A stretch of DNA of 59,832 nt from Candidatus Cryptobacteroides avicola (lineage in GTDB: Bacteria; Bacteroidota; Bacteroidia; Bacteroidales; UBA932): NCBI GenBank assembly GCA_017695115.1, contig JADILV010000049.1, positions 1 through 59,832 on the forward strand, read 5' to 3'. The notes beneath the pieces are model-generated. The model saw nothing but the letters and a program-made list of their open reading frames with translations. It did no database searches and was not told the origin of the DNA. The position numbers and the translations under genes were made by a program. Every line of letters begins with the position of its first letter. Within the stretch, counting starts at the first letter, position 1. Shown here piece after piece: positions 41,508 through 51,319 of this stretch.

Positions 41508-43563
41508 GGCCAATTTACCTCATGGATGGAAGGTGTATGCACCTCTGCTTGTACTTTTAGTGATATTCGTGCTTCTGATGCCGCGGAGCGGGAAGTTCAA
41601 CTATGATTACAGGAAAGGCGTGCCGTGGATGTACGAAACCCTTGTGGCACAGTTCGATTTCCCTGTCCTGAAGACAAGCGAGCAGCTTCAGGCGGAGAAG
41701 GAGCAGGCAAGCGCTAACGTCATTCCGTATTACAGGTATTCCGAAAATATAGTCAATGATGCCCAGGCTGCCCTCAAGGCCACTCCGCTCGGAAAATACG
41801 ATACCCTCAAGTCGGAGTTCTCAAGGATAATGTCCGCCATATATGAAAAGGGCATTATCGAGAACGTTTCCGGTAAGGAGACCGCTCCGGACGAGGACGG
41901 CGTCATCTTTGTCCAGAGAGAGAAAAGGGCGACGGAAGTGCCGGCTTCCGAAGTATTCACCCCGGCTTCTGCAAAGCAGCGCTTTGCGCAGGAAGTCTCC
42001 GGGCTTGATAAAAAAGGCAATGTCGATTCACTGTGCAGGTATTCCGGTATATATGACCTTCTCATACCGAACCTCATATTCGACAGGCAGACTACCGATC
42101 TGGTACATGAAGAATCCGTGAACTACATATCCCCGACTTCAGGGGTCGTGAATTCAGGTCAGCTGATAGTGACGAAAGGAGAGATGATCACTTCCGAAAT
42201 AGAGCAGCTTCTGGATTCATACAAGGCTGAATATGAAAGCAGTTTCGGCTATTCCGGCCCGAGAATCCTGCTGTGGATCGGGGATGCCCTCATAGCTTTG
42301 TCCTTGGTAGTCATACTGTTCCTGTCACTGTACTATACCAACTGGACGATTTTCAGCCCCGGTTCATTCAACAAATATGTCTATCTGCTCGTCATCTTCC
42401 TGATATCGTTCCTGATGGCTATATTCGTCGAAAAGGCCGACCCGAGTTTCCTGTACCTGACGCCGTTCGTGCTTATAGCGCTGTATCTGCGGGCTTTTTT
42501 CAAGAAGAGGGTCGTGATGCCGGTGTACATCATTTCCCTTCTTCCTCTGCTGGTCTTCTCCCACAACGGTCTGGAACTGTTTGTCATGAACCTTGTCGCC
42601 GGAGTCGTTGCCATATACGTATTCATGTTTTTCAACAAAGGCTGGCAGCAGTTTGTCACCGCGCTGTGCGTATTCGTTTCCCTGCTTATAGTGTACATGG
42701 GATTCCGTCTTATCGACGGGGTAAAAGGCTTCGATGACTTTACGACGATATTCTTCATGTTCCTGGGTTCTTTCCTTATCGTGGCAGGATATCCGCTGGT
42801 ATATCTTTTCGAGAAGATATTCATGCTCGTTTCCAGTTCAAGGCTCGTTGACCTGAGCGATACCAACAGCAAGCCGCTTCTGGAACTGGCACATAAGGCT
42901 CCGGGTACGTTCCAGCACTGTCTGCAGGTGATGAACATGGCGGATGCGGCGGCCAAGGCCATTGATGCGGACGTCCCTCTGGTAAGGGCGGGAGCGCTTT
43001 ACCACGACATAGGCAAGACGCTCAATCCGCAGTGCTTCATAGAGAATGATTCTACCGGGACCAACTATCATCAGGGGCTGTCCCCGCAGGAAAGTGCCAG
43101 GGATATTATCAAGCACGTCCCTGACGGACTTGCCCTTGCTGACAGATACAAGCTGCCGGGAGAAATCAAGCAGTTTATCGATACACATCACGGTACTACC
43201 TGTACTGCCTATTTCTACAACAAGTATCTCAATGCAGGAGGTGATCCTGACAAGGCCGAAGACTTTTATTATAAAGGGGCGAAACCAAAGACTCCCGAGC
43301 AGGTGATCGTCATGCTGTGCGATACGCTGGAGGCGGCGTCCAGGACCTTGAAGGACTATACTCCGAAGAGCATATCCGATCTGGTGGAGGGAGTGGTGAA
43401 GTCCAAGATGTCCGCCGGACAGTTCGAGAACGCTGATATTACGCTGAAAGACCTGAATACCATTAAGGGCGTGCTTAAGGACTATATCCAGCAGATGCAC
43501 CATGCCCGTGTGGTGTATCCGAAACGGAACCTCCCGGATTATCATTCGAGGCATGAAGCGTGA
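41500..43563 (+). CDS. PgpH-type 7TM-HD phosphohydrolase (c-di-AMP phosphodiesterase)
   Basis: 687 aa. One N-terminal membrane helix (VYAPLLVLLVIFVLLM) leads into an extracytoplasmic 7TMR-HDED domain (about 30-235), then seven membrane helices (about 250-450) and a cytosolic HD domain with YHDIGK and HHGTT metal ligands. This is the organisation of PgpH, which hydrolyses cyclic di-AMP. The 8-bp overlap with the acyltransferase gene suggests translational coupling. Any link of the signal to lipid synthesis is unproven. Confidence 0.92.
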   Translation: MDKANLPHGWKVYAPLLVLLVIFVLLMPRSGKFNYDYRKGVPWMYETLVAQFDFPVLKTSEQLQAEKEQASANVIPYYRYSENIVNDAQAALKATPLGKYDTLKSEFSRIMSAIYEKGIIENVSGKETAPDEDGVIFVQREKRATEVPASEVFTPASAKQRFAQEVSGLDKKGNVDSLCRYSGIYDLLIPNLIFDRQTTDLVHEESVNYISPTSGVVNSGQLIVTKGEMITSEIEQLLDSYKAEYESSFGYSGPRILLWIGDALIALSLVVILFLSLYYTNWTIFSPGSFNKYVYLLVIFLISFLMAIFVEKADPSFLYLTPFVLIALYLRAFFKKRVVMPVYIISLLPLLVFSHNGLELFVMNLVAGVVAIYVFMFFNKGWQQFVTALCVFVSLLIVYMGFRLIDGVKGFDDFTTIFFMFLGSFLIVAGYPLVYLFEKIFMLVSSSRLVDLSDTNSKPLLELAHKAPGTFQHCLQVMNMADAAAKAIDADVPLVRAGALYHDIGKTLNPQCFIENDSTGTNYHQGLSPQESARDIIKHVPDGLALADRYKLPGEIKQFIDTHHGTTCTAYFYNKYLNAGGDPDKAEDFYYKGAKPKTPEQVIVMLCDTLEAASRTLKDYTPKSISDLVEGVVKSKMSAGQFENADITLKDLNTIKGVLKDYIQQMHHARVVYPKRNLPDYHSRHEA

Positions 43564-43564
43564 T

Positions 43565-43595
43565 TTTGATAATATCATCGGATTTGCTATATTTG
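43565..43595 (+). promoter_or_regulatory. Perfect Bacteroides promoter of the tig-clpP-clpX operon
   Basis: TTTG (43565-43568), 19-nt spacer, TATATTTG (43588-43595). The TTTG starts one base past the stop codon of the 7TM-HD gene. Expected RNA start about 43602, leader about 34 bases. Confidence 0.75.
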
Positions 43596-43635
43596 CACCC
43601 TTTGCTGAAAAGAAAAATATAAACAGTTAAAATAT

Positions 43636-44952
43636 ATGAACATATCACAGAATAAGGTTGATGATCTCAATCTTGAATTGACCCTTACCATCGGAAAGGA
43701 AGATTATGCGGACCGCCGCAAGAAGAAACTGAACGAGCACAGAAGGACAGCCGAAATCAAAGGATTCAGAAAAGGCATGGTCCCGATGTCTCTTGTCGAG
43801 AGGATTTACGGACAGTCTGCACTTGTGGATTCTGTAAATGATATTATCGCGGATTCCCTCAACGGTTTCATCAAGGAGAACTCCCTCAAGGTCGTAGGGG
43901 AACCTCTTCCGAGCGAAGACCAGCCTCAGACAGAGTGGGTGAACGGCAACGACTTTACATTCAAGTTCGATGTAGCTACCACTCCGGAGGTCGTGCTTGA
44001 CCTGTCAAAGGATGACAGGATCCCTTATTATAATATTGAGGTGAAGGACTCCGCCAAGGCCGAAATGAAAGAGAACCTGCTGAAGCAGTACGGCTCTCTC
44101 GAGGAAGGGCAGGCGGCAGGTGCCGATGATTTTATCATCGTCGATTTCGAGCAGGGCGATACTAAAGTGGAAGGCACATACGTGGCCATCCGTAATATCG
44201 ATGAGGCTGTCCGTGATTCATTCATAGGCATCAAACCTGGCGAAACACGTGAAATCAATGTCAACGAGACATTTACCAACGAGTCCGACCGAGCTTCCAT
44301 GCTTAAGGTCAAGAAAGAGGATCTCGCTACGCTGGACCCGATGTTCAAGATGACCGTAAAGACCGTAAAGACATTCGTTTCCGCTCCTATGACACAGGAG
44401 ACTTTCGACAAGATTTTCGGAGAGGGCAATGTCAAGAGCGAGGAGGAATTCGATGCCAAGGTGGCAGAGCGCCTTCAGTCCGAGTATTCGCAGGAGTCAG
44501 AGTTCCGCTTTACCAAGGACGCAAAGGATTATCTGGTGAAGAAGGCTGCCATCGCACTTCCGGAGAAATTCCTGAAGAGGTGGATTTTCGTTGCAAACGA
44601 CGGCAAGTTCACAATGGAGGAAATCGAGAAGGAGTTCGACCTTTTCCTTGAGGATTTCAGATGGAACATGGTACGCGGATACCTCATGGACAAATACCAG
44701 GTTAAGGTAGAGGAGGCGGATCTGCTTGCAAGTGCCAAGGCTTTCGCCGCTTACCAGTTCGCAATGTACGGTATCGGAAATGTTCCTGACGACCAGCTCG
44801 AGACATACGCAAAGAACATCCTTTCGCAGGAGAAGGAGGGCCGCAGGGTCCTTGAGCAGGTTGAAGACCAGAAGACTCTCGAGGCTGTACGCGGTGTGGT
44901 CACCCTTGATGAAAAAACAGTTTCGGTTGAAGAGTTCAGGGAACTGAAATAA
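43636..44952 (+). CDS. tig: Trigger factor
   Basis: Ribosome-associated chaperone (peptidyl-prolyl isomerase family). The ribosome-binding signature GFRKGMVP sits near residue 45 (family GFRxGxxP). The central region is the short FKBP-like part, and the C-terminal helical arms carry the peptide-binding surface. 438 aa, usual for Bacteroidota. First gene of an operon with clpP (6-base gap) and clpX (1-base overlap), a common arrangement. Confidence 0.93.
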   Translation: MNISQNKVDDLNLELTLTIGKEDYADRRKKKLNEHRRTAEIKGFRKGMVPMSLVERIYGQSALVDSVNDIIADSLNGFIKENSLKVVGEPLPSEDQPQTEWVNGNDFTFKFDVATTPEVVLDLSKDDRIPYYNIEVKDSAKAEMKENLLKQYGSLEEGQAAGADDFIIVDFEQGDTKVEGTYVAIRNIDEAVRDSFIGIKPGETREINVNETFTNESDRASMLKVKKEDLATLDPMFKMTVKTVKTFVSAPMTQETFDKIFGEGNVKSEEEFDAKVAERLQSEYSQESEFRFTKDAKDYLVKKAAIALPEKFLKRWIFVANDGKFTMEEIEKEFDLFLEDFRWNMVRGYLMDKYQVKVEEADLLASAKAFAAYQFAMYGIGNVPDDQLETYAKNILSQEKEGRRVLEQVEDQKTLEAVRGVVTLDEKTVSVEEFRELK

Positions 44953-44958
44953 TCTGAT

Positions 44959-45630
44959 ATGGAAAAGGATTTTGACAGATATGCCCGGCTGGAGCATGGC
45001 ATAAGTTCGCTCACCATGCACCGTTACCATTCGGTCTACGATGCATATATAAACCCTACCATCATCGAGGAACGCAAGCTCAATGTCGCATCCATGGATG
45101 TGTTCAGCAGGCTTATGATGGACAGGATCATCTTTCTGGGGGTGCCGATCGATGATGACGTGGCGAATATTATACAGGCCCAGCTGCTTTATCTGGCCTC
45201 TACCGACAGTTCGGCTGATATTTCATTGTATATCAACACGCCCGGCGGTTCTGTATCTTCAGGTCTCGGCATATACGACACCATGCAGCTCATAGAGCCG
45301 GACGTAGCTACCATCTGTACCGGAATGGCTGCGTCTATGGGTGCCGTGCTGCTCTGTGCAGGTGCTGCGGGGAAGCGTTCGGCGCTGCCGCATTCCAGAG
45401 TCATGATCCACCAGCCTTTGGGCGGAGCCCAGGGACAGGCTTCCGACATCGAGATCGCGGCAAGGGAAATTGTCAAGATCAAGAACGAACTGTACGGGAT
45501 AATCTCGGAGCATACCGGAAAACCGCTGGAGCAGATCATGGCCGACGGAGACAGGGACCACTGGATGAACTCCAGGGAAGCGCTTGAGTACGGGATGATA
45601 GACGAAATCCTTACCGGAAAAAGGAAATAA
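44959..45630 (+). CDS. clpP: ATP-dependent Clp protease proteolytic subunit
   Basis: Serine protease forming the degradation chamber. Catalytic triad visible: Ser126 in [10 protein letters not shown], His151 in MIHQPLGG and Asp196 in MADGDRD. 223 aa, with an N-terminal extension typical of the propeptide. Its stop shares one base with the clpX start (TAATG). Confidence 0.96.
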   Translation: MEKDFDRYARLEHGISSLTMHRYHSVYDAYINPTIIEERKLNVASMDVFSRLMMDRIIFLGVPIDDDVANIIQAQLLYLASTDSSADISLYINTPGGSVSSGLGIYDTMQLIEPDVATICTGMAASMGAVLLCAGAAGKRSALPHSRVMIHQPLGGAQGQASDIEIAAREIVKIKNELYGIISEHTGKPLEQIMADGDRDHWMNSREALEYGMIDEILTGKRK

Positions 45631-46844
45631 TGGCTAAAGGAAAGAATAACGAAGAAAGGTATTGCATGTTCTGCGGCAGGAGCGAGTCTGAAGTGCCTCT
45701 CCTGCTGCAGGGCCTTGATTCCTGTATCTGCAGCGATTGCGTGAAGCTGTGCCATGACTATATAAAGAACATGGAACCGGCTGCTCCCCAGAAGCATGGA
45801 AAACTGGAGAAAATCCTGAAGCCTAAAGAGATACATGCATATCTCGACCAGTATGTAATAGGGCAGGACAGGGCCAAGAAACTGCTTTCAGTTGCCGTCT
45901 ACAACCATTACAAACGCATCAACCACAATCTGGACGATGCCCGCGACCTCGAACTCGAAAAGTCGAACATCCTGATGGTCGGTCCTACCGGTACCGGCAA
46001 GACACTGATGGCAAGGACTATTGCGAAACTGCTCGATGTGCCGTTTACGATAGTCGATGCGACTGTCCTTACCGAAGCCGGCTATGTCGGCGAGGATGTG
46101 GAAAGCATACTTACACGCCTCCTTCAGGAAGCGGACTATGATGTCGCTTTGGCTGAGCGTGGCATTGTCTTCATTGACGAGATCGACAAGATCGCCCGCA
46201 AGAGCGACAATCCTTCCATTACCCGTGACGTTTCCGGCGAGGGTGTCCAGCAGGCCATGCTCAAGCTTCTCGAAGGCAACGTTGTCAATGTTCCGCCGAA
46301 AGGCGGGCGCAAGCATCCTGAGCAGGAGTTCATACAGGTGAATACCCAGAATATCCTGTTTATATGCGGCGGGGCATTTGAAGGAATAGAAAGGCGTATC
46401 GCCCAGCGGCTCAATACCCAGGTTATCGGGTACGGGGCGAACAACAGGCAGAAGGTAGACAAAGAGAATCTTCTGCAATATGTTTCAGCTCAGGACCTGC
46501 GTGCATACGGCCTTATTCCTGAGATTATCGGGCGTCTCCCGGTCATCACATATCTTGACAGGCTGGACAGGACTGCGCTTCTCAGGATTCTTACCGAGCC
46601 GAAAAACGCCATCATCCGCCAGTATGAGAAGATGTTCGAGCTGGACGGGATGCAGTTGAATATAGAGCCCGGCGTGCTTGATCTGATTGTCGACACTGCC
46701 ATAGAGAACAAGCTCGGAGCCCGCGGACTCCGTTCCATCTGCGAGCAGATCATGACCGATGCCATGTATGAGGCTCCGTCATCAAAGAAAAAGATCTTCA
46801 ATCTTACAGTCGACTACGCCAAGGCACATATCGTGAAATCATAG
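45630..46844 (+). CDS. clpX: ATP-dependent Clp protease unfoldase ClpX
   Basis: AAA+ unfoldase that feeds tagged proteins to ClpP. The N-terminal C4 zinc finger (CMFCGR, then CSDC) recognises adaptors and tags. Walker A GPTGTGKT, pore loop GYVGEDVES, Walker B FIDEIDKI and the sensor regions are all intact. 404 aa. Last gene of the tig-clpP-clpX operon. Confidence 0.97.
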   Translation: MAKGKNNEERYCMFCGRSESEVPLLLQGLDSCICSDCVKLCHDYIKNMEPAAPQKHGKLEKILKPKEIHAYLDQYVIGQDRAKKLLSVAVYNHYKRINHNLDDARDLELEKSNILMVGPTGTGKTLMARTIAKLLDVPFTIVDATVLTEAGYVGEDVESILTRLLQEADYDVALAERGIVFIDEIDKIARKSDNPSITRDVSGEGVQQAMLKLLEGNVVNVPPKGGRKHPEQEFIQVNTQNILFICGGAFEGIERRIAQRLNTQVIGYGANNRQKVDKENLLQYVSAQDLRAYGLIPEIIGRLPVITYLDRLDRTALLRILTEPKNAIIRQYEKMFELDGMQLNIEPGVLDLIVDTAIENKLGARGLRSICEQIMTDAMYEAPSSKKKIFNLTVDYAKAHIVKS

Positions 46845-46878
46845 TTTCAACAAACGTTTAATTAAAAATTAAAAAACA

Positions 46879-48816
46879 ATGAGAAGATTTTTAACCATGA
46901 TTATGGCAGTTTCTGCCATTTTCACACTGTACTCATGCCAGGAGAAGACTCCTGCTGAGGAACTTGACGGCCCTACAGTAGAATGGGCATCCAATCCGGA
47001 GTTCAAGACCCTGGACTTTGACGGCGTGGATGATGAACTGGATATAAATCTGAAAATCAGTGCTCCTGCCGGAATCAAATCATTTGTAGTAAAAATCGAC
47101 TCCAAGCCTCTCAACAACGGTGAAGGTCTTCTTGACGGATTCAAGCTCACTGAACTCGATCTTGTAAATCCTGCAGAGGAAACAGCATTTATAGTAACAA
47201 TGATTCTTGGTGATGGCAAGACCGTCGCTGATGCCACTGAAATTAGCCTTGACCTGTCCGCCCTGGTGCCGCTTATCGCAGGTCTTACTGATGAGGACAG
47301 CAACCATAGCTTCACTCTTAATATAGCGGACAGTAACGGAAAGTCTGTTGAGAAAACCTGCACTTTCCACCGCGTCGGTGTTGAAACTCCTGAATATGCA
47401 GCCCCGACTATGATATGGGAAGGGAATGAGGACTTTGCTCCGATTGAGCTTCAGGAAGAAATGAATGTCAATATTACAGTTTCAGCTCCTGCCGGAATCA
47501 AATCTTTCCATGTTGATGTCGTTTCTGAGACACTTTCTCCGATTATTCAGGCAATAAACAATGGAAGTACTGATATGGACCTGATTGGAAATGCTGATCT
47601 TGCTGCCGCACTTGCAGGTCTGACTGGCGGTACATTACCTACTGGGGATGCACTGTTGAATCAGACTGAAGTCAACTTCAATCTCTCTACACTGGTTCCT
47701 CTTATTCTTGAGTTCAATCCTGCGAGCGGGACAGATCACTCATTTACGTTGACTTTGACAGACAATGCAGATCAGGAACTTTCCAAGACCTGTACATTTC
47801 ACTATACGGGAGTGGCTGCATCTTTGACAGTTGATGAGTCAAGTGTAAACCTCTGGGACAATACAGTGAAACTTAACGTATCGGGAGGGGCAACATCTGT
47901 AGCCTACCGTGAGAAAGGGACTGAGTCCTGGAATCCCGTGACGCCAGACGGGAACGGAGAATATATTGTAGCTCCTGTCTGGAACGAAGGAAAAAATGAT
48001 GCGGGCCTTACTGTCTATACAGTCGAGGAAGGTACCGGTATCTTCGCCGGCAAGACATACGAATTCCAGCTTGACGGAGAAACAGTAGCTGATGCAGAAT
48101 TGACTACCGCTACAGGTGACGTAATTCCGAACGGGGATATGTCCGGGTGGACAATGAAAGACGGTGATCTTCCTTATCCAAATGCAGAGGGCGAGAGTTT
48201 TTGGGACAGTGGTAACAACAGTTTTGCTAAGCTTTGCCAGCAGGATCCCGAGGGGGTTGCGTACCTGAAGGCCAATATGGTTCTTGGATCCGTGTTCGCC
48301 CCGGGAAACATGTATACCGGAGATTTCGTCATGAGCGGTTTTTCTGGAACGGCAAGTTTCGGCAAAGTCTATGCCTGGACAGCTCGTCCTTTCGCACTGA
48401 AAGTTTCATACAAGGCAAATGTGGGAACAATAGATCAGGTCGGCGATTCTGATCCTGATGGCGATTCATATAAAGACAGTAAGGACATAACCCGTATTTA
48501 TGCTGTCGTTGTAGACTGGACTAAACAGCATGGTGTCACTTCGGGGCTTGGAACCCCTACCGGCATGTGGGATCCTGCCACTGCTGCTTCACTTGATGAA
48601 GGTGCCATTATCGGCTATGCTTCATTGAATATTACTGAGAGCAAAGCTGAGTTCACTGATGTCGAGATACCTTTTGTATGGTACGATACTGCAGCAAAGC
48701 CTGCAGAAGGGAACTATTCTATAGTTATTTCTTGTGCGACCAGCAACCGGGGAGATTATCTTACCGGCTGCTCGACCAATGAGCTCTGGGTCGACGATTT
48801 CGAGTGGGTTTACTAA
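46879..48816 (+). CDS. Lipoprotein with PCMD domain and two repeated N-terminal domains
   Basis: 645 aa. Signal peptide with lipobox ending LYSC (Cys20). Two related beta-rich domains at about 32-166 and 176-311 share SAPAGIKSF, LVPLI and the ending KTCTFH; a third, shorter Ig-like part covers about 315-395. From about 415 the sequence matches the putative carbohydrate metabolism domain (PCMD): NGDMSGWTMKDG, then FSGTASFGKVYAWTARPFALKVSYK, then the closing NELWVDDFEW. PCMD domains are linked with glycan binding or metabolism in Bacteroidota; function of this protein unknown. A terminator follows at 48841. Confidence 0.8.
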   Translation: MRRFLTMIMAVSAIFTLYSCQEKTPAEELDGPTVEWASNPEFKTLDFDGVDDELDINLKISAPAGIKSFVVKIDSKPLNNGEGLLDGFKLTELDLVNPAEETAFIVTMILGDGKTVADATEISLDLSALVPLIAGLTDEDSNHSFTLNIADSNGKSVEKTCTFHRVGVETPEYAAPTMIWEGNEDFAPIELQEEMNVNITVSAPAGIKSFHVDVVSETLSPIIQAINNGSTDMDLIGNADLAAALAGLTGGTLPTGDALLNQTEVNFNLSTLVPLILEFNPASGTDHSFTLTLTDNADQELSKTCTFHYTGVAASLTVDESSVNLWDNTVKLNVSGGATSVAYREKGTESWNPVTPDGNGEYIVAPVWNEGKNDAGLTVYTVEEGTGIFAGKTYEFQLDGETVADAELTTATGDVIPNGDMSGWTMKDGDLPYPNAEGESFWDSGNNSFAKLCQQDPEGVAYLKANMVLGSVFAPGNMYTGDFVMSGFSGTASFGKVYAWTARPFALKVSYKANVGTIDQVGDSDPDGDSYKDSKDITRIYAVVVDWTKQHGVTSGLGTPTGMWDPATAASLDEGAIIGYASLNITESKAEFTDVEIPFVWYDTAAKPAEGNYSIVISCATSNRGDYLTGCSTNELWVDDFEWVY

Positions 48817-48840
48817 AGCCTTGCCACTTTTATAGTATGG

Positions 48841-48873
48841 GGATGGGAAAAGCGGTTTTTCCCATCCTTTTTT
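48841..48873 (+). terminator. Terminator after the PCMD lipoprotein gene
   Basis: GGATGGGAAAA pairs perfectly with TTTTCCCATCC around a 5-nt loop, followed by a T run. Confidence 0.85.
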
Positions 48874-48878
48874 ATATA

Positions 48879-48909
48879 TTCGATTATACATCAAAAAATG
48901 TTAAATTTG
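48879..48909 (+). promoter_or_regulatory. Promoter of the M20 dipeptidase gene
   Basis: TTCG (48879-48882, 3 of 4 to TTTG), 19-nt spacer, TAAATTTG (48902-48909, full match). The ATG at 48939 is 29 bases downstream. Confidence 0.6.
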
Positions 48910-48938
48910 TGGGATTTGGATTACAAACACTCGACCAC

Positions 48939-50285
48939 ATGAAACAATACATTGAAAAGAACAAGGAAAGATTTCTGCAGGAACTGTATTCGCTGCTCAG
49001 AATCCCTTCGATAAGCTCCATGGAGGAGCATAAACCCGATATGGAAAAGTGCGCCCGCCGTCTGACGGAACTGCTTCTGGAAGCAGGAGCCGATACTGCG
49101 GCAGTATATCCTACAGAAGGCCATCCGGTGGTTTTCGGAGAGAAGAAAACCGATCCGGCTCTCTCGACCGTATTGGTTTACGGCCATTACGATGTCCAGC
49201 CGGTTGATCCGATAGAACTTTGGAAATCTGATCCTTTCGAGCCTGAAATCCGTGACGGGGCCATCTACGCCAGAGGCGCAAACGATGACAAAGGCCAGCT
49301 TTTCATGCACATCAAGGCATTCGAGTATATGGTCAGAGAGTCCGGCCTGAAGCACAATGTGAAGTTCATTTTCGAAGGTGAAGAGGAAATCGGCAGTCCT
49401 TCGCTCGCCGTCTGGGCAAAAGACCACAAGGATATGCTGAAAGCGGACATCATCCTGGTATCAGATACTACCATGATTTCAGAAAAAGTCCCTTCGATCA
49501 ACTGCGGTATGCGCGGACTTTCATACGTTGAAGTAAAAGTTACCGGGCCGAACAAGGACCTGCATTCGGGCCATTACGGCGGAGCGGTAGCAAACCCTGT
49601 CAATGTCCTTTGCGACATGATATCTTCCCTGATAGACAAGGACGGGCACATTACTGTAAAAGGTTTCTATGATGACGTGGTCGAACTTTCTGCGGAAGAC
49701 AGGGCGAAACTGGCACGGGCCCCGTTCGATCTTGAAGAATACAAGTCTTTCCTGGATATAAAGGAGGTAAAAGGGGAGAAAGGCTACACCACCCTGGAGA
49801 GGACAGGAATCCGTCCATGCCTGGATGTCAACGGTATCTGGGGCGGATACACCGGAGAAGGAGCTAAGACAGTGCTCCCTTCGGAAGCCCATGCGAAAAT
49901 CTCCATGCGTCTGGTGCCGAACCAGGACAGCGAGATCATTACACATCTGTTTGCCGAGCATTTCAAGTCAATAGCTCCTCCTTATGTGAAAGTGGAGGTG
50001 ACTCCATGTCATGGGGGCAACGGATTTCTGATACCGATATCTTCTCCTGCATACCAGGCTGCGTCAAAGGCCATGACCGAAGTCTATGGCACCGAACCTG
50101 TGCCGAGCAGGGGAGGGGGCAGCATCCCCGTCCTGGCTGATCTTCAGCGTATCCTCGGGATTGACCCTCTTCTTATGGGATTCGGACTCGAGAGGGATAC
50201 GATACATTCTCCGAATGAAAGCTATCTGCTGAGCCAGTTCTTCAAAGGAATGGAGGCGATAGCGTTGTTCTACAGGTATTATTGA
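48939..50285 (+). CDS. M20 family metallodipeptidase
   Basis: Predicted zinc dipeptidase or aminoacylase, 448 aa from the ATG at 48939; the open frame continues upstream over the promoter and terminator, so the longer form is rejected. Metal and catalytic residues are visible in VYGHYDVQPVD (His and Asp), RGANDDKGQ, and FEGEEEIGSPS. A dimerisation domain lies in the middle (SGHYGGAVANP). Cytosolic, with no signal peptide. Substrate is probably small peptides. Confidence 0.9.
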   Translation: MKQYIEKNKERFLQELYSLLRIPSISSMEEHKPDMEKCARRLTELLLEAGADTAAVYPTEGHPVVFGEKKTDPALSTVLVYGHYDVQPVDPIELWKSDPFEPEIRDGAIYARGANDDKGQLFMHIKAFEYMVRESGLKHNVKFIFEGEEEIGSPSLAVWAKDHKDMLKADIILVSDTTMISEKVPSINCGMRGLSYVEVKVTGPNKDLHSGHYGGAVANPVNVLCDMISSLIDKDGHITVKGFYDDVVELSAEDRAKLARAPFDLEEYKSFLDIKEVKGEKGYTTLERTGIRPCLDVNGIWGGYTGEGAKTVLPSEAHAKISMRLVPNQDSEIITHLFAEHFKSIAPPYVKVEVTPCHGGNGFLIPISSPAYQAASKAMTEVYGTEPVPSRGGGSIPVLADLQRILGIDPLLMGFGLERDTIHSPNESYLLSQFFKGMEAIALFYRYY

Positions 50286-50326
50286 TATTTCCCTATAAAA
50301 GAAACAGATAATAACATTTATTGAAT

Positions 50327-51169
50327 ATGAACAGAGAAGAACTTTATCAGCAGATACTTAAGAAAAAATCCATGCTTTGTGTGGGACTGGATGTGGATTT
50401 TGACAAGATGCCGGAGCAGATAAAGGCTTTGGCCGAGGATGAATCTATAGCCGTAGGCGGAGAACTGTTTAAAGGCAGGGCCCGCTCGGTAGTGGAATTC
50501 AACAAGGCCATAATCGATGCCACAGCACCGCATTGTGTGGCTTACAAACCGAATCTGGCTTTCTACGAATGTTATGGTAAGGACGGTATCAAGGCCCTGG
50601 AAGTCACGGTAGATTATATCCGTACAAAGTATCCGGAAATATTCCTTATCGCCGATGCCAAAAGAGGTGATATAGGCAATACCGCCAAAAGGTATGCAAA
50701 AGCCTTTTTCGAGACTATGGACTTCGATGCGGTCACTCTTGCACCTTATATGGGAGCGGACAGCGTGACTCCGTTTCTCGAATACAAAGGCAAATGGTCT
50801 ATAGTCCTTGCCCTCACATCGAATGCCTCGGCATATCAGTTCCAGACCGCACTCAAGGACGGCAAGCCTCTGTATCAGGCGGTAATGGAAGAGATGATGT
50901 CTATTTCCACTCCGGACAACATGATGTTCGTTGTAGGAGCGACCAAGGCGGACAAACTTACTGAAATCCGTTCCTTCTGTCCTGACAACTTCCTTCTTGT
51001 CCCCGGCGTCGGGGCCCAGGGAGGGTCTGCCGAAGAGGTCATCAGGTACGGAGCCAATGACAAAGGCGGACTTCTCATCAACTCCTCCCGCGGCATCCTC
51101 TATGCCTCCACAGGCAAAGACTTCGCCCAGGCTGCCGCCCAGGCCGCCGCGTCTACAGCCGCACTGTAG
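50327..51169 (+). CDS. pyrF: Orotidine 5'-phosphate decarboxylase
   Basis: Last step of de novo UMP synthesis. 280 aa, ATG at 50327 (a TTG two codons upstream is in frame). The signature IADAKRGDIGNTAKRYA has the conserved Asp-Lys pair, and VGLDVD at the start binds phosphate. It is the longer, type 2 form. No evident promoter in the 41-base gap, so it may be co-transcribed with the dipeptidase gene. Confidence 0.95.
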   Translation: MNREELYQQILKKKSMLCVGLDVDFDKMPEQIKALAEDESIAVGGELFKGRARSVVEFNKAIIDATAPHCVAYKPNLAFYECYGKDGIKALEVTVDYIRTKYPEIFLIADAKRGDIGNTAKRYAKAFFETMDFDAVTLAPYMGADSVTPFLEYKGKWSIVLALTSNASAYQFQTALKDGKPLYQAVMEEMMSISTPDNMMFVVGATKADKLTEIRSFCPDNFLLVPGVGAQGGSAEEVIRYGANDKGGLLINSSRGILYASTGKDFAQAAAQAAASTAAL

Positions 51170-51249
51170 AATTAAAAAAGTCTTATAACGAAGAAAGTAC
51201 CCTTTTGAGTCGCCCCCTTTTCTTTCTTTTATCAATTCTAACACACCTA

Positions 51250-51290
51250 AAGGGGCTGCGCCAAAATCTATCATTTTGACACAGCCCCTT
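51250..51290 (-). terminator. Terminator of the rpoBC operon (possibly bidirectional)
   Basis: AAGGGGCTG on the left pairs with CAGCCCCTT on the right, extended by further pairs in the interior. The interior G-U wobbles favour the minus-strand RNA, that is, rpoC. The convergent pyrF gene would use the same hairpin. Confidence 0.7.
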
Positions 51291-51319
51291 ATATTATGAT
51301 GCCGATAATCCGGTATTGT

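Noticed and set aside
51180..51249. Possible tRNA or small RNA between pyrF and rpoC
   Set aside because: No cloverleaf or CCA end; only a terminator hairpin at 51250-51290 is supported.
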